Assembly (NCBI RefSeq): GCF_030445035.2
Contig: NC_080701.1
Coordinates: forward strand, 22,536,798 to 22,600,797
DNA from: Dasypus novemcinctus
Taxonomy: Eukaryota; Chordata; Mammalia; Cingulata; Dasypodidae
Direction: 5' to 3'
DNA length: 64,000 nt
Numbering within the stretch: the stretch's first letter is position 1; each line of letters begins with the position of its first letter. The notes under the pieces are model-generated. The model searched no databases. It was not told where the DNA came from and saw only the letters and a program-made list of their open reading frames with translations. Positions 24,956 to 34,954 of this stretch are shown here, piece by piece. The translations under genes and the position numbers were made by a program.

Positions 24956-27495
24956 CTCTAGCATTTCTTTTTATTCATTTGCATTTTTGTACCTGTAGGA
25001 AGTAAGAAGTAGAGACATGTATCAAACAGTACAATACAATAATACTGGCATTTACAATTACCCAAGTGATTACCTTTACTGCAGGTCTTTATATATTTAT
25101 GATGCTTTGAGCCACTGTATAGTGTGCTTTCCTTTCAGGCTGTAGAAAAAACTTTAGCATTGCTTGTAGGGCAAGTCTAGGAGTGGTGAACTCTCTCACC
25201 TTTTGTTTCTGGGGAATTCTTTATCTTTCCCCCATTTTTGAAATAAAGTCTTGCTGGATATAAAATTCTTGGTGGAGAGTTGTTTTCTTCTAGCACTTTA
25301 AGTATTTCAACCCACTGTCTTCTTGTCTCCATGATTTCTGAGGAGAAATTGGCCCTCAGTCTAATTGGGACTCTTTGTATTTAACGCATTGCTTTTCTCT
25401 TTCAGCTTTCAGAACTCTCTTTGTCCTTTGCATTTGATAATGTGATTAATATATGATGGGTTGTATTTTTTTCATGTTTATCATATTTGATGTTCCCTGG
25501 GATTCTTGGATATGCATATTAATATCTTTTACTAAGTTCAAGACGTTCTCTGTTATTTCTTTGAATATTTATTCTTCCTCTTTTGGTACACTTCATGGTG
25601 TCCCAGAGGTATCTTAGCCTATTTTCACTTTAATTCTTTTTTCCATTTTTGAAAAAATATTTGAAATGTTAGAATTCTTTTTTCTTTCTGCTTCTCAGCC
25701 TGACTCATTTCAAGCATCTTGTCTTCATGTTCCCTGATTCTTTCTTCTGCAATCTTCAATCTACTTTTGAAGCCCTCCTAGAAATTTTTCATTTCAGTTA
25801 TCATCTTCAACACTAGTAATCCTGTTTGGGTCCATTAAAAATGTTCTGTCTCTTTATTAAGATGATCATATTGCTCATTCATTGTTTTCATGCTATCCTT
25901 TAATTTTTTCTTTGGGTTTTCCTTCTTTTCTTTGAGTATTTTTAAGATTTTCTTTTTAAAGATTTATTTATTTATTTATTTATCTCCCCTTCCCCCCCAC
26001 CCCAGTTATCTGTTCTCTGTGCCTCTTTGCTGCGTCTCCTTTGTCCGCTTCTGTTGTTGTCAGTTGCACGGGAATCTGTGTTTCTTTTTGGTTGCATCAT
26101 CTTATTGTGTCAGCTCTCCATGTGCGCAACATCATTCCTGGGCAGGCTGCACTTTCTTTCGTGCTGGGTGGCTCTCCTTATGGGGCGCACTCCTTGCGCA
26201 TGGGGCTCCCTTACACGGGGGACACCCCTGTGTGGCACAGCACTCCTTGCGCACATCAGCACTGCGTGTGGGCCAGCTCCACACGGGTCAAGGAGGCCCG
26301 GGGTTTGAACCACAGAGCTCCCATGTGGTAGACGGACGCCCTAACCACTGGGCCAAGTCTGCCACCTAAGATTATTTTTAAAGGCTTTGTTCAGTATATC
26401 CACATTCTGGTCTTCATTGGTGTTTTCTGGGTTTTATCCTCTTCCTTTGGATGGGTATTTCCTGTTTATTTGTTAAACTTTTGCTCTTTTGTTGCACACA
26501 CTCTACATTTTAAGATTTTACAATGTTATTTCTGGGATTTGTTTCTGGATTTTGTTACCAGCTGGTGATAGACAGAGATTTTCTTTAGCTTCAGCCCTTC
26601 TATCGGGAAGTTCTAATGGAATGCAGGATGCAGTGTTTTCCCTGTGTTTCTGGGCCTGTATCTTGTCCCAGGCATTTGCTTGTTAGTTGTTTTTGGAGTT
26701 CCTCTCCTTACAGGAATTTAGTTGTCCCTTCTTTTTCTCAGTAGAGAGATCACCCTCTCTCAGCGGTTTGAAGTTACAAGCCTTTGTTTCAAATTGCTTG
26801 CCTCTACAGTCTCTTACACTCCTGTCATTGTCTCAAGCAGCTTTTGCCTGGAGAGAAGATCTGAAAGGAGGGGCACAGAGGAGAAGATTTTTCCAAGTCA
26901 GTCTTTCCCAGCCAAAACAGGGCTAGGGACCCATAAAGGGGCACACACTGGTGTCCTTCCTCAGTGTCCTGAGGAAGAGATGAGGAAGGGCACCAAGAGA
27001 TTCTTACACGGCTTCCTAAAGCTGATCTTTTTTGTTCTGCCCAGCAAATACAGCCCTTCACCTGACTATCTCCTTTAGTCCTTAGGTAGCATAACATCTT
27101 TAAATCTTGTCCATCGCTTCATTTGTCTGGGGCAGGTTGAAACAATGTCCACTCTCAGAGCTGGACCTCCAGCAATCCAAAGTCACTGATCAGATGGGGA
27201 AGAGGTATTTTATGTCCCTTACTGTCACCAGCCAGCTAGTCAGGTGTGGGCCCCTATGATGACCTGCCACAAGAGTTAGAGATGGGCATCAGTAGCAACA
27301 ACGTGAAGAGAGTCATTCACTGTTCTTTACTATACTTTATCAACCTCTTCCTCCTGCTCCTCCCTGGATGCTATAAGGTGTTCTGGCTTCAGAAGTTTCA
27401 TGATCGTTGTTTCAGATAGTTCCTACCTGTTTATTAATTGTTCTGGTGAAAGGACCAAGTGTTGAGCTCCCTCCTCTGCCATCTTCCTACAATTC
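24956..27495 (-). mobile_element. Older L1 ORF1 plus 5' UTR (antisense)
   Basis: ORF1-like sequence (about 25170-25950) carries the usual antisense landmarks ('ttgctggatataaaattctt' near 25250). A spliced-in SINE (25960-26366) follows, and a 5' UTR ends at about 27490 with 'cctctgccatcttcc', the reverse complement of an L1 start. It abuts the 5' end of the L1 to its left. Confidence 0.7.
25960..26366 (-). mobile_element. DAS-type tRNA-derived SINE
   Basis: Same organisation as the 5.7-kb copy. The (ATTT)n tail is at 25964-25983 and the tRNA head ends in 'ccactgggccaagtct' near 26345. Flanks 'taagattttctttttaaag' and 'taagattatttttaaag' look like a decayed target duplication. Confidence 0.9.
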
Positions 27496-28340
27496 CTTTA
27501 TCTCTTGATCTTGATATGTCCAATTTTTTGTTTTGCTGAGATTGTAGACATTTAACACAGAGTATTTTTGTAATTTTAGATTTGTAAACTCATCCTCGGA
27601 GACAATGATTTTTCCCATAAGAATTCTGCATGCCCTGAGTTATAGACACATACATTGGGAGAAATGGGTATTTCAGGTTTGCCTCTCCTGGTGCATGAAT
27701 TTTTCAATATTTTCCATGCTTGCTGGTGCAAATTTGTGGGAAGTGGAATTGAGGGTCCTGCCCCTATCTGTGGTGGAGGCCTGGGGTTCCCACATCTCTA
27801 GGTGATCCTTTTTCATTCACATGGTTGATACAATTTGCCTGCTACATTCTCATTCCCATGGTCATAGCTTTTATTATCCCCATTCAAGACTACCAGGTTT
27901 AATTGCAACTTTATTCCAGATTTCTAACACCTTAAAGTTCTGCACAGGGTGAGGGGAGTGGGGAGTATATGGGAGCCTCCTATTTTTTTAATGTAACATT
28001 AAAAAAAAATAAAGACAGAAATAAAAATAAAAAAATAAAGGACGTCAAGAAATTACATGTAAACATATATTTAAATACATGCATATGCATATATATAAAT
28101 AAAATTTGGACTCAGTTCAACATTTAAAAAAAGTAAAATTAACTCCTTCTTAGCTAGGGTTATTAAAACCACATCCATTAGGATATAAGTAATTCAGAGA
28201 TCCCAACAGTTGTTCAGCCTTTCTGTATGTATGGAATAGAAAGAGAAATTTTCTTGTCCATTCAATCTGACAGATTACCCAAAAATAAATGTGAGTTTTA
28301 ACTTGAAAAAAATGTGGAAATTTATATATCAATTAATATA
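27496..28340. other. Old L1-like sequence and an A-rich type B L1 tail
   Basis: 27496-27950 resembles the 5' region of old L1M elements in antisense. 27950-28060 is a short sense type B 3' end ('gagtatatgggagcctcct', then 'aatgtaacatt' and an A-rich tail). The rest, to 28340, is AT-rich intron. Confidence 0.45.
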
Positions 28341-28630
28341 AAGTTAACTTAGAGCTCAAAGGCCAGATTTAGGTGCTCAGAGTCAAGTTTATATTTTGTG
28401 CTGGGAAGTGATAAGGGAAAACCACATCTCTGCTATTCTGATATGCTTTCCACTGGAGAGGGTTTGAAATTTGCACTTTGTTGCTCTTGGGTTTGTGTAA
28501 ATAAGAATGCTACTTATTTGTATGCCCTGAGCGTTTAAACAGTTAATTTTGGTATAAAATCACCTTTCATTCTTAAAGTAGACAAGTTTCTTAGTATTAA
28601 GTTTTAGACATTATTTTTATTTTTATTTAG
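28341..28630 (+). repeat. ADAM32: Duplicated ADAM32-like intron upstream of microexon 2
   Basis: It aligns with 8107-8402: 'aggccaga(a/t)', 'aagtgataaggg/aaa', 'gtttgaaatttgcact' versus 'gatttgaaatttatact', and 'ataagaatgctacttatttg' versus 'ataagaatattacttatttg'. It ends in a T-rich tract and acceptor. Confidence 0.75.
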
Positions 28631-28660
28631 ATCCAGGTCAGAAGGCAGTACTCAAACTGG
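28631..28660 (+). CDS. ADAM32: ADAM32-like cytoplasmic-tail microexon 2 (30 nt)
   Basis: The exon lies between a T-rich acceptor (ttttatttag) and the donor gtaagaaaat. In phase 2 it reads R-SRSEGSTQT and leaves GG at its end, giving Gly with the A that starts the next exon. The matching human unit, from memory, is K-SKSEDSAEAYTS, 13 residues. Compared with the sister exon at 31123, nine coding bases (the YTS-like end) are missing just before the donor; the frame is kept. Intracellular tail of an ADAM32-like membrane protein. It is symmetric, like its neighbours. An internal ATCCAG could also act as an acceptor six bases in and would likewise keep frame. Confidence 0.8.
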
Positions 28661-30480
28661 GTAAGAAAATCATTAGTAGATGACTTTTATAAATCATATA
28701 AAAATCATTAGGAGATGATTTTTATAAATAAGTATATGTTGAAAACTGAAAATGAACAAGTTGATAATTCACAAATAATTCCTCACTGCTGTTTGAGAAG
28801 CCGCAGTTGATAAGGCAATACACCAAAGAATAGCATATTACTATATCCCACTCTAGGACAAATAGGTATTACTTATGTCAACTGAACTGTATCAGTTAAT
28901 TAAATTTTTATTGATTGTCTTCTCTTGTGACATAGGGAAAAAACTATTTAAAACTAATAAGAGACAAGACATGTATATAATTAGATTGTGAAACTAATAA
29001 GCAGAACATTTTGCATCTTTTATGCTGAGATATTCAAAGGGAAATATTGCTTTTTTGTTTAGATCACAGTTAAACACACAAACTCAATACATATGTTCAT
29101 GAACATGTGCGTGAAAGATGATTCCACATAGGAGTTTATCTAAGAGACAGAATCATGAGTATATCAATAAAGCACTAAAATTCTACATTTTCCTCAGCCT
29201 TCCAACATCCCACAATAGTATTACCGAGGATTCTCTGAACTGTTTTTTTTAAGAGTTTTAGTTTTCTCTACTCCACATTTGTGGCTTTGTGATCCTTCTG
29301 AAATTACCAGATATTTATTGGTCTGTTCACTTTCCTTTCTCCCTTGTAGATTTTCTATTTTCTTCTATTGTCTGGTATTTTTTTCTTAAATTTCCTCTTT
29401 CAGTTACGTTTAAACTGTTGCTATTCCAGAACATTCCCTTATATGTACAGGTTAAGCTTTTCTAGTGTTCACACCGTAGTGTTTTATAGTTTCTGTCTTC
29501 CCTGATGAAGCTACCCCCTCCATTAGGAAAGCTACTCCATTTCTGTAGCCTATATTCCCTCCGTTTTTCTTGGAAGTCTTTTAACATAGTCAACCTGTTA
29601 TAGGTATTACGGTTGCCAAATTAAAGATAGAAAAAGTTCGTTTTATTATCTGCACCCTCCATTACTGTTACCAAGATACTTATGGTATAGTGCTCCCAAA
29701 CACTGCAATTCTTGCAACTTTTGCTCACCTCAAAGGATTATTCTCCCTGTATAATGATATTGCTTGAGGTTAATGGCCATATTTATTTGCTCACCAATTT
29801 ATAGTGAGGACCCAGCAGTTTTTGGCTTATGGCAAATGCTCAATAAGTACTTTTTAAAATGAATGATCATTCCTGAACTTCACATACACACACAAACACA
29901 AATATAAACAATGTGATAACTACTCCAATTGTCCCCTCACATTATCTCTCATCAGAGATCACATATCTCTCAGCACATAATCAAACTGTTTTAGAAATGG
30001 TATTCAACCGGATTGAGGGATAGACAAGGGCATCACCCATATGACAATATAAATTGCATGTCAGAGTATAATGTGGAATATCAGCCCATTAGTCTAGCTC
30101 TGTGACTAGCATGCACCAGAAAAGCAGTCTTGGATTATTCTTTCATTTAAATTTAATGAACTAGTCAGATATAGTTGCTGTGCTTTACTTTTTTGGCACA
30201 CATTGAATTTTCTTTGATTTCTGTTTTTTTATTACTTTAATTTTAATTTTCTGGTGGAAGCCAATGAGGAATATTGGTAGAGCCAAAACTTTTTGAGTAA
30301 ACAACCAAAGCAAGAGTGAAAACAAGGCAGAAATCTAATGGGTTGTACATGGTAGTAGACTCATGAGTCTAGACAAGCCAATCCCTTTATTGGTTTGGGA
30401 GAGTAGCACTAACTAAATATTTACAGAGGGGCTTTCATGGTCAAAGTATCAAAATATTAGGGAAATTATGCTACAAGTGT
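28661..30480 (+). other. ADAM32: ADAM32-like intron, partly duplicated
   Basis: It aligns in blocks with 8436-8930 and 10590-10690. An ancient L2/MIR-like tail ('aaatgctcaataagtac') lies near 29835. Between about 29250 and 29790 no feature is recognised. Confidence 0.6.
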
Positions 30481-30499
30481 GTGGGTTTTTTTTCTTTTT

Positions 30500-30715
30500 T
30501 TGGTTGTTGTTGTTTGTTTGCTTGTTTTTTAGGTACTGGGGGCCAGGGATTGAAGCTGGGACCTTGTATGTGTGAAACTATCTCTCAACCACTTAGCCAT
30601 AGTGGCTCCCCTAAGTTGGTTTTTCGTTGGTTTTGCTTGTTTTGTTTTTTTTTCTGTTTTTAAAGGAGGTACCTGGAACTGAACTCAGGACCTCCCGTGT
30701 GGGAGCCACATCTGC
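30500..30715 (-). mobile_element. Old tRNA-head SINE-like repeats
   Basis: Two heads sit in sequence: 'ggtactgggggccagggatt' near 30531 and 'ggaactgaactcaggacctc' near 30674. Each is preceded by a T/G-rich spacer. The second matches the heads at 19.85 and 20.04 kb. Confidence 0.6.
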
Positions 30716-31122
30716 TCCCTGCTATAAGGTTTGAAGATATAAAATGGCAGAGGAAGGGAAAGGATGGGAGTGGTAAAATTATATAATTCTTCCTCCTGAA
30801 TTCTTGCACTAATCTTACTATCTATGTTTTCTTCTCTGTCAAAAATTCTCTGTCAGTTAACCTTGCTTAATTTGTCTTCAATGCATTCTTTTTCTGCCTC
30901 ATTCTTTGATTGGGGTATTAGAAGTTTAAGGAATCTGTGGTTATAGAATGGGAAAGAGACCCCAAATTTGATTTTTATTTTTGTAATAATAGAAATTTGG
31001 CAAAGATCCTTTATTTTTTGCCACAACTTTTAAGTGAAAGGAAGAAATTGTCATAAAAATAAATGTAATTTTGACAAATTGTATTATATTAACCTAAAAG
31101 TATTAATTTTTTTTCTATTTAG
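30716..31122 (+). other. ADAM32: ADAM32-like intron before microexon 3
   Basis: AT-rich, ending in a strong pyrimidine tract (ttttttttctatttag). No other feature seen. Confidence 0.6.
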
Positions 31123-31161
31123 ATCCAGGTCACAGGGAAGTAACCAAACATATACCAGTAG
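31123..31161 (+). CDS. ADAM32: ADAM32-like cytoplasmic-tail microexon 3 (39 nt)
   Basis: This is the best of the tail exons, with a long T-rich tract plus tttag acceptor and a consensus donor AG|gtaagtaaa. In phase 2 it reads R-SRSQGSNQTYTS, 13 codons, and the terminal AG pairs with the T opening the last exon to give Ser. Human ADAM32, from memory, ends RSKSQDSTQTQSS then SN-stop, so length, phase and order agree. Phase 0 has an early stop and phase 1 gives no recognisable product. It begins with the same ATCCAGGTCA as microexon 2, so the two are duplicates. Confidence 0.87.
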
Positions 31162-31225
31162 GTAAGTAAATCAGATATTTCTTAAAATAATTATAGATGT
31201 GAAATTAAAATGAAGAAATTCATAA

Positions 31226-31262
31226 TCTGTTGGAGATTTGGACCTGAAGGGCATTGGGAATG
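31226..31262. repeat. Short relic shared with the solo LTR at 38.1 kb
   Basis: 'agatttggacctgaaggg' and its surroundings match 38144-38175 over about 33 bases with few differences. It probably represents a remnant of the same LTR end, but chance capture of a shared repeat cannot be excluded. Confidence 0.45.
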
Positions 31263-31970
31263 CTTTGCATTAGTATACTACTTGATACTAAACCTATAAT
31301 CTGCAATGAATTCCTAAATATTGATTGGGCAGAAAAATTGGTAAAGTACTGCACCTATTAATAATCTTTAATAAACTTCAATAATATTTTATTAATGCAT
31401 ATTTAAATCATTTCATCTGTTTGTCCTTTGGTTTAGTAAATGTTTATTGGGAATTTGACCTTGCAGTTAGAATGGAATTAAAGAGTTAAATCTAATATTT
31501 GGTAAGATAAGTAAATTAGTTTACAGAACAATAATTAAGAATCAAGACTACTTTAGCCTTTAGGTTAGCATTGCCAAAACAAACATTTACAACATGAAAA
31601 AACAAAAATGATTCACTCCAAGATATGGAAATATGCATTTCAATTTCTAAAATGTGTAAAGATACTACCTTATTTGTTAAATTCATAAACATTTCGTTGT
31701 ATGTGGGAAAAAAAGTTACATTTCCTTATTTTGCAAGTACTTGTGAATAAACCTTATAGTTCCCCTCAAATCATAGAAAATCATATATTCATTGTAATTC
31801 ATGGCTAAATAATTTCACAAGCAAAATTGTAAAAACTCTTTCAAAAAATTTTTTTTTTCTGCCACATGAATTCTTTGCTTGTCAGTACCCCGACTGTGTG
31901 GTTTGCAGTGGGAGGGAATTTGTTTGCTATCAGTACCTTGAGCAAGTGTGTCTTTTGTTTTCTTCCATAG
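31263..31970 (+). other. ADAM32: Last intron of the ADAM32-like gene
   Basis: AT-rich, without a recognised repeat. It ends in a good polypyrimidine tract and acceptor (tcttttgttttcttccatag). Confidence 0.65.
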
Positions 31971-32090
31971 TAACTAGTAATTCCTTCAGAAGGCAATGGA
32001 TGTTACCAAGAGTCTCACTGAAAAATGAAAATTCTGCTTTCCTCCCCTGGTCACAGCTGAAGAAAACAATAAATCAACCGAGTGTGGACC
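31971..32090 (+). CDS. ADAM32: Terminal exon: Ser-Asn-stop and 3' UTR
   Basis: The acceptor at 31969-31970 has a strong pyrimidine tract. With AG carried over from microexon 3, the first base completes AGT (Ser), then AAC (Asn) and TAG (stop at 31975-31977). Human ADAM32, as remembered, also ends in Ser-Asn. A canonical AATAAA lies at 32068-32073, about 90 bases after the stop, with 'gagtgtgg' downstream. The cleavage site near 32090 is inferred. The whole tail repeat plus this exon supports an intact 3' end; the ectodomain exons are outside the window, so activity of the gene cannot be judged. Confidence 0.82.
32068..32073 (+). promoter_or_regulatory. ADAM32: Poly(A) signal AATAAA
   Basis: Canonical hexamer shortly after the predicted stop codon; probable 3' end signal of the ADAM32-like transcript. 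Confidence 0.65.
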
Positions 32091-32639
32091 AATCTGCATG
32101 CCACTGTTTATTTTTCTCTTCCCTTTACTCGTCTCTAGTCTCTAGAATTCAGCCCCCTGGGCAGCAGTTCTGCCTCTTCAGGTCCTGTACTCAAAACAGT
32201 AGCCCCCCATTCAAGAGTCTCAACCCCAGCACTGCACCCTGAGCTCTCCCCCACATTTCAGCAGCTCTCCTGCCACCCTGTCCTGGCTAAAGTTCTGGGG
32301 CCCCAGCAGCCCACAGATCTGAAATTTAGGCTCTGCCTCAAGGGCCCTAACTTGGAATGGGCTCTGTTGGTGGACCGCGTTCCTCCTCCCACTCCTTCTC
32401 ACCAGACTTGGTGGGCCACATGCAGGCCCCAGTAGTAGCAGATATTTGTTCCTCCCACACCTGCCAGTGCTCCCATGGGCATCAGAGGGAGGCCAAGTTC
32501 ACTTAGGAGGCTGTACTTTCTGGTTTAGGCCTCTCACTCTCCCCACCCTCCTTCCCCTTGCCCTTGGACCAGGTGGCTCACAGTCCAGAAGGCAGAGAGA
32601 CAGAAGGACCTAAGCACTTAGGGCACATGATAACTCTCT
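32091..32639. other. Relatively GC-rich intergenic stretch
   Basis: C/T-rich, noticeably less AT-rich than its surroundings. No splice-bounded coding frame and no recognised repeat. It could hold an alternative longer 3' UTR of the upstream gene. Confidence 0.35.
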
Positions 32640-33177
32640 CTCTGATTTTTGGTGTCAGGTTATACTGTCTTCATAAAATAAGTTAGAAAGATTTCCTCTC
32701 CTCTTCATCTTTCTGAAAGAGTTTGTGGAAGATTAGTGTTAGTACTTTAATTAAATGTTTGGAAAAATTCACCAGGGAAGCTATCGGTGCCTGGTGTTTT
32801 CTTTATGGGAAGATTTTCTCTTACAGATTGAATTTCCTTAACATAGAGAGAACTTACTCAGAGTTTTCCGTTTTTTTAAGATGTATTTTTGGAGTAAGTC
32901 AACCCATTTCTGGTATATTGTTTCCATCATTCTATCATTTAATGGTCAATCTTTTGACATAAAGTTGTTCATAATGTCCTATTTATTATCGGTAGGATTT
33001 ACAGTTATGTCCTCACTTTCATTCCTGATAATGGGAATACTTTGTTCCCTCTCTCTTTCTTGATCTGTCTTGCTAAGAGTTTATTCATTTAATCTATTGA
33101 TCTCTTCAGAACCACCTCTTGACTTTGTTATTTTTCCTCTATTGCATGTCTCTTTTCAATTTCATTGGTTTCTACCT
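32640..33177 (-). mobile_element. Old L1 ORF2 linker/RT fragment (antisense)
   Basis: Landmarks are 'aaagagtttgtggaagatta', 'caccagggaagctatcggtg' and 'cttgctaagagtttattc', the reverse complement of the ORF2 endonuclease-RT linker. Diverged and non-coding. Confidence 0.75.
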
Positions 33178-33395
33178 TTTATTATTATTATTATTATTTT
33201 TACCCATTTAATCCTCATTACAGTCCCATGAAGTATTATTATCCCTATTTACAGATGAGGAAACAGGCTCAGAACTGTTAAATGACTCGCTCAAGTTCAC
33301 TCACACCTGGTAAGTGCCAGAGCCATGATTCTAAACTGGATAATCTAGCCTCAGAGTACAGGGCCCATACTCTTAATCGCTATGCTATACAACTT
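33178..33395 (-). mobile_element. MIR SINE (antisense) with (ATT)n
   Basis: Contains 'tacagatgaggaaacaggct', 'gtaagtgccagagccatgat' and 'ttaatcgctatgctata', the conserved core and tRNA-like head of MIR in reverse complement. An (ATT)n run (33179-33199) is on its left. Confidence 0.9.
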
Positions 33396-34617
33396 TTCAT
33401 AGTCTTCATATTTAAAGAGCTCCTGCAATTCCATAGGAAAAGATAAATACCCTATAGGGAAATAGGTAAAGAGGAAGAATAGGCTACTCCTAAACGCAGA
33501 GATACTAAGTTCCAACATCATGTGAAAAGATGCTCAACCTTAACACTTAGCAAAGCAAATGTGCAAATAAGGCAAAAAGATGCCTACAAGTCCTTTCAGT
33601 ATCATACTTGAGCTTTGCGTAACAGGCCTGTCCAAGTTTATCCAATTCTCTAGGAGAATGTACCTTTATTTGACTTAGTATTTATTATTGATTAAAACCC
33701 TGTTACAGTCTCTGTAAAGTTACATGTTGATCATAAGAAAATCATTAAGTTGCAAATCATTTGTGTACATAAATCACTTAGAGATGTAAACGATCCCTGT
33801 TCTGTTGGCAAGATACTTCAAAGGCACAATTCTACAGTCAGCTTTATGTATAACATTTATTTTATTAGTTTACAATTTATTTCCTAATTGGCTATATTAA
33901 TCTCTGGTCTTCAAATGCTCTTAGAACCAGATTTACCATCCTTCTGTTCTTCTCATTAGTAAGTTTGATAAGGGAAGGATCACCAATTCCTGTGCCAGAA
34001 TGCCCTCTTTCCCGGGGAGCCTGGGGACAATGACGGGATGGTGGGTGCCCAGAGGGTCATTTGTAGGAGCCAGGCCTCCTCTTTTCAGGCCTCCCTTCTA
34101 GTATGGCCAATTTCCCCGGAGGATCTTAGCCCTTACTCCAGGACTACCTTAGCCACCCACCAGGATTTCAAATACCAGTGAGCTGGAAAAAGGGGTAATG
34201 TGGAGAGAACGGTGAAGGTGAAACTAAAAAAGGGGAACTAAACTGCCTCTCTAGTAGACTATTAAATTTATGAAGACCTAAGATAAGCAGTTCCCTGATT
34301 GGTTTTGGATATGTGGTAGAGCAATTCTGAAACTTCCAATGATCAAAATACGTAATGATTTTGTCCACACTACTTTTAAATTTTAGTTAAAAGGTAATAA
34401 AATCAAGTTAAAAAAATGAAAATTTACAATCACTGCCTCACTCTTCATTTCAGTCAAGCTTGCAATCCTGTCATTCTCCTGAAATTGGTCTAGCAAAGGT
34501 CATTCCTAACGTATACACTGGATTTCCAGATAAAAAAGAGGGCACCCAATTAAATTGTATTACAGATAAATAGTGAACTAATGTAAACATGTCACAAATA
34601 TGGCATTTTTACTTTTT
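33396..34617. other. Intergenic, weak old L1 traces
   Basis: 33400-33600 has sense L1 ORF2-end flavour ('gaaaagatgctcaacctta'). The segment 33990-34165 is GC-richer and unrecognised. No gene is seen. Confidence 0.4.
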
Positions 34618-34631
34618 CTCTCATCCTTTTT

Positions 34632-34940
34632 TTAATTTTTTAAAGTTTCTATATGTTATTTATTTTTTAAATTTACATATTTTTAAAGATAGGTTATGCT
34701 AATGTTACATAAAAATATATAGGGGATTCCAATTCCCATTTGCCCCTCTCCCCACACCTTTCCCATTTTCCCACATTAACAATACCCTTCATTAGTGAGG
34801 TACATTCATTGCAATTGATAAACACATTTTGGAGCATTGCCATTAATCATGGATTAAAGTTTACATTGTAATTTACACTCTCTTCCACCCAATTCTGTAG
34901 GTTATGGCAAGATATATAATGGCCTGTATCTGTCTTTGTA
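34632..34940 (-). mobile_element. Type B L1 3' end, short insertion with TSD
   Basis: A 309-bp 5'-truncated copy flanked by CTCTCATCCTTTTT (34618-34631 and 34941-34954). It reads T/A-rich tail, 'atatataggggattcc', 'gtacattcattgcaattgat', 'atatataatggcctgtatct'. Confidence 0.9.
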
Positions 34941-34954
34941 CTCTCATCCTTTTT

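Noticed and set aside
25890-26369. 159-codon plus-strand frame with plausible-looking protein
   Set aside because: It is a translation through the DAS SINE; the same frame appears in the SINE copies at 5.7 and 54.3 kb.
31123-31161. Reading microexons in phase 1 (DPGHREVTKHIPV)
   Set aside because: Also open and symmetric, but phase 2 gives the ADAM32-type S/E/Q/T repeats in all three exons and makes the terminal exon end in Ser-Asn-stop.
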